NCBI RefSeq assembly: GCF_002196705.1
Contig: NZ_NADJ01000038.1
Location: forward strand, 124,001-188,000
Source: Desulfosporosinus sp. FKB
GTDB taxonomy: Bacteria; Bacillota; Desulfitobacteriia; Desulfitobacteriales; Desulfitobacteriaceae
Direction: 5' to 3'
Length of the DNA stretch: 64,000 nt
The position numbers were made by a program, and so were the translations under genes. Below are positions 34,373 through 43,034 of this stretch, in pieces; within the stretch, counting starts at the first letter, position 1; every line of letters starts with the position of its first letter. The notes under the pieces were generated by a model. It saw nothing but the letters and a program-made list of their open reading frames with translations, made no database searches and was not told where the DNA came from.

Positions 34373-36055
34373 CTAATAAATTCCGGGGCTTGAAAATAAA
34401 CGTCTTTGATCCTTGGAAAGATTATGAATCGCTGCATTGATTCGTTGATCAGCCCACCCTTCATCCAGTAATTTTATGCTATCACTGTAGCGCTGCTGAC
34501 TGCCTAACAAGACGAGCAAAAGCTCCCCATCCGTGCAAGAGACATAGGATATGAGACATTGTCCCGCTTCAGTTGTTGTACCGGTCTTAAGGCCTTGATC
34601 CCCGGGATATACCCCCAGCAGGCTGTTGGTATTTTTAAGTACTATAGAATGGTCTCGTCCTCTTGAATCCGCCCAGTGTACTGCCGCAGTCTTTTCATTA
34701 ACAAATTTCATTAAATCAGGATTGTTGATAAAGGCTTTGGCGATTTTGCTTAGATCACTAGCAGTTGTATAGTGATTAGGAGCCGGAAGTCCATGAGGAT
34801 TTACAAAATTGCTTTTGGAACATCCCAAGGATGAGGCATACTTATTCATTTCTCCTGCAAAGGCTGGTATTGTACCACTTACTTTCACTGCTAGAGCGGC
34901 AGCAGCATCATTAGCACTGTGCACAAAGAGTGCTGTCAAAAGATCGCGGACTGAAATCTCATCCCCAGGCAAGAGACCCAGCCGCGAGCCTTCCACTTCT
35001 ACCTCTTTGCCCACTCGGACCTTTTCCGTTTCTTTAAGACTCTGTACTGCAAGCAAACCGGTAAGAAGTTTTGTTGTACTCGCGGGAGCACGTTGAATGT
35101 CGCCATTTCTTGCCTTTAATAAACGGTTAGTTTTTAGGTTGATCAGAATATAACTTAGATCTTGAGTCGATAGTTCCTGAGAATCAAATATATGCGAAAC
35201 TGAAGGTTTTGCCGAAATTTGAGACGTTAAAACTGAGTTGTTGTTACCCTTAACCGAGTTCTCAGCATCCCAATATTGCCAGACAACGAGAAAAGGATAA
35301 GGATTTAACCACTGACCATTTGGGAGTTCAATGCCCAAATGAAGATGATCCGGTGTCGTTAAAGCATCTCCCGTATGACCCATAGTTCCAATAGTTTCGC
35401 CTGCTTCAATTCGTTTTCCTTTAACTAATTTGAACGATATTGTTTCCAAATGAGCGTAATAATAATAATTCCCATCATCGCCGCGTACTCCAACTCGTTC
35501 TCCACCCAAGCGATTCCATCCCAGCTGTTCTATTCTTCCTCCGCAAATGTTGATTATCGGAGTACCTTCCGGGGCAAAGAGGTCCGTCCCCTCATGAGTA
35601 CGTTTACCTCCTTCACGATCTGCACCGTAACTATCTTCAAACCATGTTTTTCCAACTACCGGGAATCTGTACCTTCCTGGTGTGAGATATTTAAATTGAA
35701 CTAATATTTCCCGATGTCTTGTTACTAGTTTCTTTGCGGGCAGAGGAATATCCCCCCAGGATAAGTTATTGAAAGAAATCCTATTTTTGAGCTGTTCGGT
35801 TAATAATTGGGCCTCCTTTGGGGAAAGTGTTGAACGGACCGCCAGCAGATCCTCCCAGGAAACTGTCTTACCGGCCCTATACTCTTGGGAACATTCCTTA
35901 ACGACGTCGGGAGAAATCGAGAGCAAGTAAGGATAAACATCCTTATCCTGGCTGGGATAACGATGGATTAAGTTCCAAAAAACCAAGGCCACAGCCATCA
36001 GACAAAGGATTTGAGTCAGCGCTATCAGAAAATTCCGCCGAATCTTAGTTCGCAA
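34373..36055 (-). CDS. bifunctional cell-wall enzyme: M23 endopeptidase fused to S11 D,D-carboxypeptidase
   Basis: 560 residues. A membrane anchor lies at about 10-30, so both domains are extracellular. Residues 125-260 are an M23/LytM domain with all zinc ligands: H154-x3-D158 in THEGTDLF and H237-x-H239 in DHLHLG, plus catalytic H201 in AHLETI. Residues 295-545 are an S11 penicillin-binding domain with S326-T-T-K329, S380-A-N382 and K490-T-G492. A region of about 35 residues rich in Ser and Asn links them. One chain could therefore trim the pentapeptide tail and cut cross-bridges. It is divergent from lexA and monocistronic. Confidence 0.9.
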   Translation of the reverse strand: MRTKIRRNFLIALTQILCLMAVALVFWNLIHRYPSQDKDVYPYLLSISPDVVKECSQEYRAGKTVSWEDLLAVRSTLSPKEAQLLTEQLKNRISFNNLSWGDIPLPAKKLVTRHREILVQFKYLTPGRYRFPVVGKTWFEDSYGADREGGKRTHEGTDLFAPEGTPIINICGGRIEQLGWNRLGGERVGVRGDDGNYYYYAHLETISFKLVKGKRIEAGETIGTMGHTGDALTTPDHLHLGIELPNGQWLNPYPFLVVWQYWDAENSVKGNNNSVLTSQISAKPSVSHIFDSQELSTQDLSYILINLKTNRLLKARNGDIQRAPASTTKLLTGLLAVQSLKETEKVRVGKEVEVEGSRLGLLPGDEISVRDLLTALFVHSANDAAAALAVKVSGTIPAFAGEMNKYASSLGCSKSNFVNPHGLPAPNHYTTASDLSKIAKAFINNPDLMKFVNEKTAAVHWADSRGRDHSIVLKNTNSLLGVYPGDQGLKTGTTTEAGQCLISYVSCTDGELLLVLLGSQQRYSDSIKLLDEGWADQRINAAIHNLSKDQRRLFSSPGIY

Positions 36056-36101
36056 ATCGTCATCTCCTCTTCTCTGTCTTTGTTATATAGTTATCATTCT
36101 T

Positions 36102-36141
36102 CGAACATTTGTTTGCAATACGTTTCAAGGAATGGTAAAAT
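36102..36141 (+). promoter_or_regulatory. lexA promoter with Gram-positive SOS box
   Basis: CGAACATTTGTTTG (36102-36115) fits the Firmicute LexA operator CGAACRNRYGTTYG with one mismatch. It overlaps the -35 of TTGCAA-17 bp-TAAAAT (36113-36141), so LexA would block its own promoter. The divergent M23-S11 gene starts 47 bp away on the other side and might also be affected. Confidence 0.85.
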
Positions 36142-36170
36142 ATACATGATTATTAATAGGGAGTGAAAGT

Positions 36171-36788
36171 ATGTACCCAGATTTATCGGAACGACAAACT
36201 AGAATTTTGGATTTTATTAAACAAGAAATCCACAAAAAAGGATATCCCCCCTCCGTTAGAGAAATCGGCGAAGCAGTTGGATTATTGTCTAGTTCTACAG
36301 TTCATGGGCATCTTCAAACTCTTGAGGATAAAGGATATATTCGGAGAGATCCCACGAAACCGAGGGCCATCGAGATTTTAGACGGTACCAGTGACGCTCT
36401 CGACTCAAGGAAAGTTGTTCATATTCCAATTATCGGGCGTGTAACAGCAGGGCAGCCCATTTTGGCTGTAGAAAATATGGAAGGAACGTTTCCCTTGCCT
36501 GCTGACCTGGTCCATCAGGAAAACGTTTTTATGCTGCGAGTTCAGGGAGACAGCATGATTGAGGCTGGAATCCTGGATGGGGACTTAATTATTGTTCACC
36601 AGCAAAATGAAGCACGCAATGGAGAAATTGTCGTTGCCTTAATTGGAGACGAAGCAACTGTAAAGCGATTTTTTAAGGAAAGAACACTCATTCGTCTTCA
36701 GCCTGAAAACTCGGCAATGGAACCCATCTACTCTCAAGATGTTTCAATTTTGGGCAAGGTCATCGGTGTTTTTCGCACCCTGCATTAA
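36171..36788 (+). CDS. lexA: LexA repressor
   Basis: 205 residues, normal length. An N-terminal winged helix ([37 protein letters not shown], about 12-48) is joined to an S24 domain. Autocleavage residues are A93-G94 in RVTAGQPI, the nucleophile S128 in GDSMIEAGI and K165 in EATVKRFF. It represses DNA-damage genes and is cleaved upon RecA activation. Its own operator lies at 36102-36115. Confidence 0.96.
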   Translation: MYPDLSERQTRILDFIKQEIHKKGYPPSVREIGEAVGLLSSSTVHGHLQTLEDKGYIRRDPTKPRAIEILDGTSDALDSRKVVHIPIIGRVTAGQPILAVENMEGTFPLPADLVHQENVFMLRVQGDSMIEAGILDGDLIIVHQQNEARNGEIVVALIGDEATVKRFFKERTLIRLQPENSAMEPIYSQDVSILGKVIGVFRTLH

Positions 36789-36980
36789 CTCCAAACTCCC
36801 TAATTAAGATATGCATCTTCCCTCTTACTTAGGTTAACTACTCACGAACTTAACTCAAAGGCGTAAATAATCTTGACTGGGACCCAAGGGTACAGTCTTC
36901 GCACTTGTAAGCCTCTGTGAAGAAGCAGAGCCAATAGTTCCACAGCGACACAGAGCACACTGAATAGTATAGTTAAAAAT
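36789..36980. other. non-coding, structured region downstream of lexA
   Basis: Two small helices can be drawn: GACTG/CAGTC (36875-36879 with 36893-36897), enclosing CCC/GGG, and CTCTG/CAGAG (36913-36917 with 36926-36930). A TTGACT precedes the first. No open frame with a ribosome site was found. It could be part of an RNA, but no known family is recognised. Confidence 0.35.
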
Positions 36981-37023
36981 AATGGGCTGGAACAAACGTC
37001 TTTCTCGTTTGCTCCAGCCCATT
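36981..37023 (-). terminator. terminator of ddl
   Basis: AATGGGCTGG-ACAAACG / CGTTTG-CCAGCCCATT hairpin followed on the minus strand by ATTTTT. It is separated from the ddl stop codon by repeat copy C, which seems to have been inserted between gene and terminator. Confidence 0.75.
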
Positions 37024-37029
37024 GAGTTT

Positions 37030-37185
37030 AAGTGAGGGTGGTTCCCATACCATGCTTCGGTGGGGGTAGAATCCTTCCTTCAGCGCGATAGCATTTGTTA
37101 TGGGATTGGCGCTTTCGGCGAAAGTGTCCACAGGACACTTTCGTCATCGAAGCCCCGATGTTCAGCTTTAGCTGAACAAGTTCAC
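37030..37185 (-). mobile_element. IS200/IS605-like non-autonomous element (copy C)
   Basis: Read on the minus strand it starts GTGAACTTGTTCAGC and is close to copy B through GAACATCGGGGCTTCG, GCTATCGCGCTGAAGGA and GAAGCATGGTATGG. It holds one extra hairpin, CGAAAGTGTCC/GGACACTTTCG. The right-end hairpin is not preserved. Its first base is the last base of the ddl stop codon TAG (37187-37185). Confidence 0.7.
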
Positions 37186-38288
37186 TAATCTTTTGATATT
37201 TTACTCTTCTGTTTTTCCTCAAACCGTTCAAATCCCAAGGTGATTAAATGATCAATCAGTTTCGCATAAGGAATGCCTGTTGCTTCCCAAAGTTTCGGGT
37301 ACATTGAAATCTCCGTAAATCCCGGCAAGGTATTAATCTCGTTGAGAACAATTTCATTCTTATCTGTCAGGAAAAAATCCACACGGCTAAGGCCGCTTGC
37401 ATCAACCGCACGATACGCTTCAATGGCCATACTCTGTAATTGTTCAATAATGAATTGAGGAAGAGGCGCCGGTATTTTCAAACTGGAGCCGATATCCGAA
37501 TATTTCGCTTCATAGGAATAAAATTCTTCCGCCGGCAAAATTTCGCCGGGCAATGAGGCTTTGGGGTCATCATTACCTAAGACTCCAACTTCAATTTCTC
37601 TGCCCACGATATTCTCTTCGACGACAACTTTACGATCATAAGTCGTAGCCAGCTTTAAAGCTTGAATCAGTTCTGAATTGTTATGGGCCTTGGAAATTCC
37701 TACGCTGGAGCCTAAATTGGCCGGTTTCACAAAACAAGGATATCCTATTTTAGCTTCAATAGCTGCCGCCCAATCCTCCGGCTGCTTAAAGTAATCGGAA
37801 CGCAAGATTGTAAGGTAATTGGCTAAAGGAAGTTTTTTATCCTGGAATACCACTTTCATGCGGTCTTTGTCCATTCCGAGAGAAGACCCGAGGACACCTG
37901 AACCGGCATAGGGAACATTGGCCATTTCTAAAAGTCCTTGCAGCGTTCCATCTTCCCCATATGGTCCATGGAGGACTGGAAACACAACGTCAAATTTCCC
38001 CTCATTAGGCAGCGTTCGGCCATCTAAGGCAATAAAGCGTGGATTGGAAGGATCAACGACAAGGGTTACTTGAGAAGCCTGATTGCTCTCGGGAAATCCT
38101 GCCTTAATTACATCTTGTGGGAGAATACCCCAAAACCATTGACCTTGCTTATTGATTCCGATAGTTTCAACATCATAGCGATTGCGATCAATCGCTTTAT
38201 AAATCGACTGAGCCGAGTTAAGAGAAACTTCATGTTCCCCTGAACGTCCGCCAAAGATTAGAATCACACAGATTTTGTGATTTTCCAC
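37185..38288 (-). CDS. ddl: D-alanine-D-alanine ligase
   Basis: 367 residues from the GTG at 38288, which has GGTGGAG 4 bp upstream; the frame is open up to 38306. FGGRSGEHEVSLNSA starts the N-terminal domain. The ATP-grasp part has GEDGTLQGLLE, KPANLGSSVGISK and the metal/substrate loop LNEINTLPGFTEISMYPKLW. It joins two D-Ala residues for peptidoglycan precursors in the cytoplasm. The stop codon TAG coincides with the first base of repeat copy C, so the last codon or codons may have changed upon insertion. Confidence 0.94.
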   Translation of the reverse strand: MENHKICVILIFGGRSGEHEVSLNSAQSIYKAIDRNRYDVETIGINKQGQWFWGILPQDVIKAGFPESNQASQVTLVVDPSNPRFIALDGRTLPNEGKFDVVFPVLHGPYGEDGTLQGLLEMANVPYAGSGVLGSSLGMDKDRMKVVFQDKKLPLANYLTILRSDYFKQPEDWAAAIEAKIGYPCFVKPANLGSSVGISKAHNNSELIQALKLATTYDRKVVVEENIVGREIEVGVLGNDDPKASLPGEILPAEEFYSYEAKYSDIGSSLKIPAPLPQFIIEQLQSMAIEAYRAVDASGLSRVDFFLTDKNEIVLNEINTLPGFTEISMYPKLWEATGIPYAKLIDHLITLGFERFEEKQKSKISKD

Positions 38289-38403
38289 AATTCTCCACCC
38301 TCTCATAAGTATTCGTTACGAATAAAATTCCCTGATTGATTATGTTAGACCGTAACACTAGTTATGATGATTAGATTCATCATTTTAGTATATGCGCGAA
38401 TTT

Positions 38404-38436
38404 AAAAAAAGCTCCCACCTTAGCGGGCGAGAGCTC
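38404..38436 (-). terminator. terminator overlapping the lepB 3' end
   Basis: GAGCTCTCGCCCG and CGGTGGGAGCTT fold imperfectly and are followed by T7 on the minus strand. Part of the stem lies within the last codons of lepB. Confidence 0.65.
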
Positions 38437-38965
38437 CAAAATGATCAAGCGGCCAATAGCGGAACAACGTACGGCCCGTAATATTTTTTATAGGCAAAGT
38501 ACCCCAAACTCTTGAATCATCGCTGTTGTTTCTATTATCACCCATCACAAATACGGAATCCTGGGGAACAACAATGGGACCGTAATCATTTTTGGATTTT
38601 TCCAAGATATAGGGCTCATAGAGAGGTTTATCATTGACATATGTCGTGTGATTACGAATCTCTATCTTATCTCCGGGCAAACCAATAATACGTTTAATAA
38701 AATCTTCCGTTGCATGGGCACTCGCAGGCGGTTTAAAAACCACAATATCTCCCCGGGTTAAGTGACCAATCTCCTTAAAGAAGAATTTATCGACAATGAC
38801 CCGGTCTTGAAGCTGAATTGTCGGAAGCATTGAACCGGTAGGTATCTTACGTGCTTCAACAACATAAGTCCGCAACACCCAGGAAAGGGCGAAGGCAATC
38901 AGGACTATTTCAAGTAATTCTACAAAAAAGCGAGTCGTGCTTTTCTTGGATTCTAACTCTTCCAT
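38420..38965 (-). CDS. lepB: signal peptidase I
   Basis: 181 residues from the ATG at 38965 (AAGAGGTGGATC upstream); the frame stays open to 39058 but has no ribosome site and overlaps the gene upstream. One membrane anchor (about 12-32). Catalytic S45 in PTGSMLPTI and K91 in DFIKRIIGLPGD, followed by VMGDNRNNSDDSRVWG, all typical of Gram-positive-type S26A peptidases. It cleaves signal peptides at the outer face of the membrane. Confidence 0.94.
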   Translation of the reverse strand: MEELESKKSTTRFFVELLEIVLIAFALSWVLRTYVVEARKIPTGSMLPTIQLQDRVIVDKFFFKEIGHLTRGDIVVFKPPASAHATEDFIKRIIGLPGDKIEIRNHTTYVNDKPLYEPYILEKSKNDYGPIVVPQDSVFVMGDNRNNSDDSRVWGTLPIKNITGRTLFRYWPLDHFGALAR

Positions 38966-39033
38966 GATCCACCTCTTTTCTGTGTTTAATAGTATCACAG
39001 GATGGTCAAAGTTCCAAATATCATGACCAATAC

Positions 39034-40299
39034 TTAACCTAAAAGTCCTTGCTGCCATAAATTCAGGGCGGCTAAAATATTTCCCATTTGGATATACCTT
39101 TGAGAAATCCCCCCCTGTTGGTAAGCAATATAAGGTTCTCTAAGAGGGCCATCCGCTGAAAATTCGCTCGTCGAACCCTGTATAAAAGTCCCTCCTGCCA
39201 TAATAATTTCGTCTTCATACCCAGGCATGTCGGAAGGGACCGGTTTAATGTGAGAATCAAGAGGAGAACCTTTCTGAAGTCCTTGACAAAAAGCGATCAT
39301 TTTTTCTCTCGATCCTAGTTTTACAGCCTGAATAAGATCCGCTCTGGGCGATTCGGGTTCTGGATTAACTTCAAAACCTAAGGCTCGCCAAAAAGCTGCG
39401 GAAAAAACCGCTCCTTTAAGAGCTTCAGACACAGTTAAAGGACTAAAGAACAGTCCTTGATAAAATAAGCGCTCCCATTCCAGGGTTGCACCCATATGAC
39501 CGCCGACTCCAGGTGCCGTTAAACGCTGTGCGGCCAAACTGACTAAGTCAGACCGTCCGGCAACATATCCCCCGGTAGGAGCGATACTTCCTCCTAAATT
39601 TTTGATGAGCGACCCGGCCATTAAATCTGCTCCAATGTCACCAGGTTCCAGAGGTTCCACCAATTCACCGTAACAATTGTCCACAAATATAACCACATTA
39701 GGACAATGGCTTTTTACAAAATCAACAAGTTCCTTGAGTTGAGCAATCGTCAGGGAATTTCTCCAAGCATAGCCTCGCGAACGCTGGACAATCACCATTT
39801 TTGTTTTAGCCGTAAGAGCCTCTTTCAACAACCTAAATTGCATATGTCCTTGGCTGTCTAAAGGGATCTCCTGATAGCTTACCCCAAAATCCTGCAAACT
39901 TCCTTGTCCTTCTCCCCGAAGTCCAATAACTTCCTCCAGAGTATCATAGGGTGTACCACTCACAGAAATCATTTGGTCACCTGGCCGAAGGACGCCAAAC
40001 AACGCAGCAGCAATGGCATGAGTACCCGAAACGAATTGCCCCCGTACAAGAGCCGCTTCTGTCCCCAGGATACGAGCTGCCACTCGATCAAGGACGTCCC
40101 GTCCGCTGTCTCCAAGACCGTAGCCCGTTGTTCCCTGAAGATGATAGGCAGAAACACGTTCTTCTTGAAAAGCTCTTAGTACTTTTTCATGATTTAAAGC
40201 CGAAACTTCTTGCAGATAGGGCAATTGTTGGCGGAGAACTTCTTCTGCCTCTGCAACTGCTTTATGGATAAGCTCCGGCCAATTAGGATTCGAAAACAC
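39034..40299 (-). CDS. methionine gamma-lyase family PLP protein (YnbB-like)
   Basis: 421 residues. The PLP lysine lies in AGSLIKNLGGSIAPTGGYVAG (about 233-253), which is diagnostic of PF06838. The preceding VIFVDNCYGELVEP supplies the Asp that binds the pyridine nitrogen. The family is called 'aluminium resistance protein' in older annotation; its actual substrate is not settled, and a C-S lyase type reaction is likely. In B. subtilis ynbB follows hflX (ynbA), and the same order holds here (hflX ends 27 bp upstream). lepB follows downstream. Confidence 0.9.
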   Translation of the reverse strand: MFSNPNWPELIHKAVAEAEEVLRQQLPYLQEVSALNHEKVLRAFQEERVSAYHLQGTTGYGLGDSGRDVLDRVAARILGTEAALVRGQFVSGTHAIAAALFGVLRPGDQMISVSGTPYDTLEEVIGLRGEGQGSLQDFGVSYQEIPLDSQGHMQFRLLKEALTAKTKMVIVQRSRGYAWRNSLTIAQLKELVDFVKSHCPNVVIFVDNCYGELVEPLEPGDIGADLMAGSLIKNLGGSIAPTGGYVAGRSDLVSLAAQRLTAPGVGGHMGATLEWERLFYQGLFFSPLTVSEALKGAVFSAAFWRALGFEVNPEPESPRADLIQAVKLGSREKMIAFCQGLQKGSPLDSHIKPVPSDMPGYEDEIIMAGGTFIQGSTSEFSADGPLREPYIAYQQGGISQRYIQMGNILAALNLWQQGLLG

Positions 40300-40326
40300 G
40301 ATGGTCCTCCTTATAGTTTAGTAACT

Positions 40327-41937
40327 TCACTCTAACATAGATTCCAGGACAGTCCAGACAGGGCTCAAAGAATCCCCACGTTTAAGCGATAAAGGAATAG
40401 GATAAGGCAAAAGCTGGGCCAGCTTTGAGATTTTCTCATCATCCTGAACTTTGTCAACTTTGTTGAGCAGAGTGATGATCGGCTTTTCTTGACACTCCAA
40501 TTGTCCTAAAACGTCGTGGACAGTCTCAGCCTGTTGAATTGCCTGCGGATGACTTACATCTAAGACATGAATAAGAACGTCAGCCTGCTGAACTTCTTCG
40601 AGAGTTGCCAAAAAAGCTCTGAGCAGCTTAGTAGGCAGTTTGCGGATAAAACCAACTGTGTCACTCAGCAGAATTTCAAGCGCAGGTTTAATTTGAACTC
40701 TGCGGACAATAGGATCTAAGGTCGCAAATAATTTATTTTCTCCGCTAGGAATATCAGAACGAAAGCCGGCTTGCTCCATAGCATTCTTCATAAACGTCGT
40801 TTTTCCGGCATTTGTATAGCCAACCAAGGCTACTACAGTTAAACCGCTTTTAGCCCGCTGACGTCTTTGAATCTCTCGATGCTGCAGGACAGCTCTCAGC
40901 TCTTTTTCCAGAAGATTGATTCGTTCGCGCATTCTCCGACGATCAAGCTCCAATTTGGTTTCTCCAGGGCCGCGTGATCCAATTCCGCCGCCTAGCCTGG
41001 ATAAAGCTTGTCCTTGTCCTGTTAAATAAGGCAGCAAATGTTTTAGCTGTGCCAGTTCCACCTGAAGTTTACCTTCACGAGAACGGGCACGCTGGGCAAA
41101 AATATCTAAGATTAGCCCCGTGCGGTCTAAAACTTTCAATCCCGTTTCCATTTCCAGGGTCCGCAGCTGTGCCGGGGACAATTCATCATCACTTATTAGC
41201 ACCTCAGCCCTTGTTTCCTGAAGCCGATGAACTAATTCTTCCAGCTTTCCGCTGCCTATATAGCTTCGTGACTGGCCGTTACGGCGCAGTTGGACAAGCT
41301 GCCCAACGACCTCGACTCCTGCAGTAAGTGCTAACTCTGCCAGCTCTTCCAGATCCTCATTAAACTCTTGATCTGCTTCTTGCAAGGCCAGGAGAAATGC
41401 ACGCTCTTTTTCAGGTTTCGTCTCTGTCTTTTTCCGCCCATTGTGACTGTGATAAGGATCAGGTATAGATTCGTAATAATCAAACTCTTGCCAGTTATTC
41501 GGGCTAAGATCAACTACTAAAGGATTACCATCACCTGTATGGTAAGCAAGTTGAAAACCTGTCAGTTCACCTTGGCGTACTCCAATAGCTGTCATACTTT
41601 CCAGCCTTAAAGATGTCAAGGCACTATAATCAAGGGAACTAAGCGTTGGAACTCCATTGGGATGGGTATGCAGGCAGCGCAAATGTTTGCTTTGTGATCT
41701 TCCCTTAAGGGGTGGGAGAGTAACCGCCGCATGTTTTCCCACAGCTGACGCAATCAGTACTCCCCCGCGGGAAAGGTAAATACAAATCTCTCGGTTCCAA
41801 AGCTGTGTCAAACGGATTAGGCTGCTGAGAATTTGGGGATGAATCAATTGCTGCCGCTCTGTTTGATAATCGGACAGCATTTTAAGCTCCAGTATTTGAC
41901 TCGCCTTGATACCAGACAAATCGCCCGAGACTTCCAT
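40327..41937 (-). CDS. hflX: GTPase HflX with N-terminal JAMM-like extension
   Basis: 536 residues, about 110 more than typical HflX. The GTPase part is complete: the HflX N-domain with LVQLRRNGQSRSYIGSGKLEEL (about 212-233), the glycine-rich linker GGGIGSRGPGETKLE, P-loop GYTNAGKTT (about 362-370), DTVGFIRKLP and NKVD. It binds ribosomes and helps split them under stress. The first 165 residues are not HflX-like. They contain H90-T-H92-P-x6-S100-x2-D103, an exact match to the JAMM/MPN+ metalloprotease motif, and a preceding Glu (about E50). Context: spoVK upstream, ynbB-like gene downstream. Confidence 0.9.
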   Translation of the reverse strand: MEVSGDLSGIKASQILELKMLSDYQTERQQLIHPQILSSLIRLTQLWNREICIYLSRGGVLIASAVGKHAAVTLPPLKGRSQSKHLRCLHTHPNGVPTLSSLDYSALTSLRLESMTAIGVRQGELTGFQLAYHTGDGNPLVVDLSPNNWQEFDYYESIPDPYHSHNGRKKTETKPEKERAFLLALQEADQEFNEDLEELAELALTAGVEVVGQLVQLRRNGQSRSYIGSGKLEELVHRLQETRAEVLISDDELSPAQLRTLEMETGLKVLDRTGLILDIFAQRARSREGKLQVELAQLKHLLPYLTGQGQALSRLGGGIGSRGPGETKLELDRRRMRERINLLEKELRAVLQHREIQRRQRAKSGLTVVALVGYTNAGKTTFMKNAMEQAGFRSDIPSGENKLFATLDPIVRRVQIKPALEILLSDTVGFIRKLPTKLLRAFLATLEEVQQADVLIHVLDVSHPQAIQQAETVHDVLGQLECQEKPIITLLNKVDKVQDDEKISKLAQLLPYPIPLSLKRGDSLSPVWTVLESMLE

Positions 41938-41988
41938 AGTTTACAACCTCGACTTTAACCTTATTAAAAACAAACACCGTGGTGCACG

Positions 41989-42960
41989 TTAAATCGTTTC
42001 CATATTAATATCTTCCGGTAAAATTTGAATAAGTTCTTCCCTACTGGACGTCGATTTCTGAAACAAGCGAACAGCCTGCTTACGAACTGTTTTCTCCACA
42101 AGGTTACGCACTAAGCGAGCATTCCCGGCATAGGGGTGGGAATGCAGAAGCGAGTGCAGGTAGCTGCGGAGCGCCTCATTCGCTTCTTTCGTTAACTCGT
42201 ATTGCCGGGTTTTGAACATCAGATTTCCAATAGCTAACAACTCTTCCAACGTATAATCCGGAAAATCAATATGAATCGGAAAACGCGAGCGCAGTCCTGG
42301 ATTGGTCTGAAGAAACCAATCCATTTCCTGACGATAACCCGCTAAAATCAGGACAAGATTATCCTTATTATCCTCCATCGCTTTGACTAAAGCATCAATT
42401 GCTTCTTTGCCAAAGTCTTTCTCACCGCCGCGAGCTAAAGAATAAGCTTCATCGATAAATAAAACTCCGCCCAGAGCCTTCTTGATTTGTTCCCTCGTTT
42501 TCTGAGCCGTGTGTCCGATATATTCACCGACAAGATCTGCCCGCTCACATTCAATAACATGCCCTTTTTGCAGAACTCCCATTTCTTTATACAGGCGACC
42601 GACTAAGCGGGCTACCGTTGTTTTTCCCGTCCCTGGGTTTCCACGGAAAATCATATGCAAAACCAAAGGCTCTGATACAAGCTTTTCCTGAGTTCTCCGC
42701 TTTTGAATTTCCACAAAGGCTTGTAAGTCAAGAATAAAACGTTTCACCGTTTCAAGCCCAATATAGGATTGTAATTCTGCAAGAATTTCCGCGATTTTAT
42801 CTTTATCTTTATCTTTCTCTGTTGAGGAAAAATTACTTTTACGAAGGCGTATCCCTATCCCCTCCGTGGAATGAGCCGACACTTCAGGTTTGGGGGGTAT
42901 GGGTGTTTGAATCACCGGAGACTGCTGATTTTCCGGCCGAAACGTTACTCGAATTGTCAT
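41989..42960 (-). CDS. spoVK: stage V sporulation protein K (AAA ATPase)
   Basis: About 323 residues from the ATG at 42960 (the frame also allows an ATG at 42981 directly next to GGGAGG; the choice is uncertain). The CbbX/SpoVK-type AAA core has Walker A GNPGTGKTT, Walker B GVLFIDEAY, sensor 1 region LVLILAGYRQEMD and the arginine-finger SRF motif (LRSRFPIHIDFPDY). SpoVK is needed for spore maturation. An N-terminal tail of about 70 residues is rich in Pro, Ser and Lys. hflX follows 50 bp downstream, the same order as in B. subtilis. Confidence 0.92.
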   Translation of the reverse strand: MTIRVTFRPENQQSPVIQTPIPPKPEVSAHSTEGIGIRLRKSNFSSTEKDKDKDKIAEILAELQSYIGLETVKRFILDLQAFVEIQKRRTQEKLVSEPLVLHMIFRGNPGTGKTTVARLVGRLYKEMGVLQKGHVIECERADLVGEYIGHTAQKTREQIKKALGGVLFIDEAYSLARGGEKDFGKEAIDALVKAMEDNKDNLVLILAGYRQEMDWFLQTNPGLRSRFPIHIDFPDYTLEELLAIGNLMFKTRQYELTKEANEALRSYLHSLLHSHPYAGNARLVRNLVEKTVRKQAVRLFQKSTSSREELIQILPEDINMETI

Positions 42961-43034
42961 ATGTACAGGCACACCTCCCATCCTTACTACTATACGCAGG
43001 AAGGAATAAAAGGTGTCCTGATTTTTAGGTGGTA

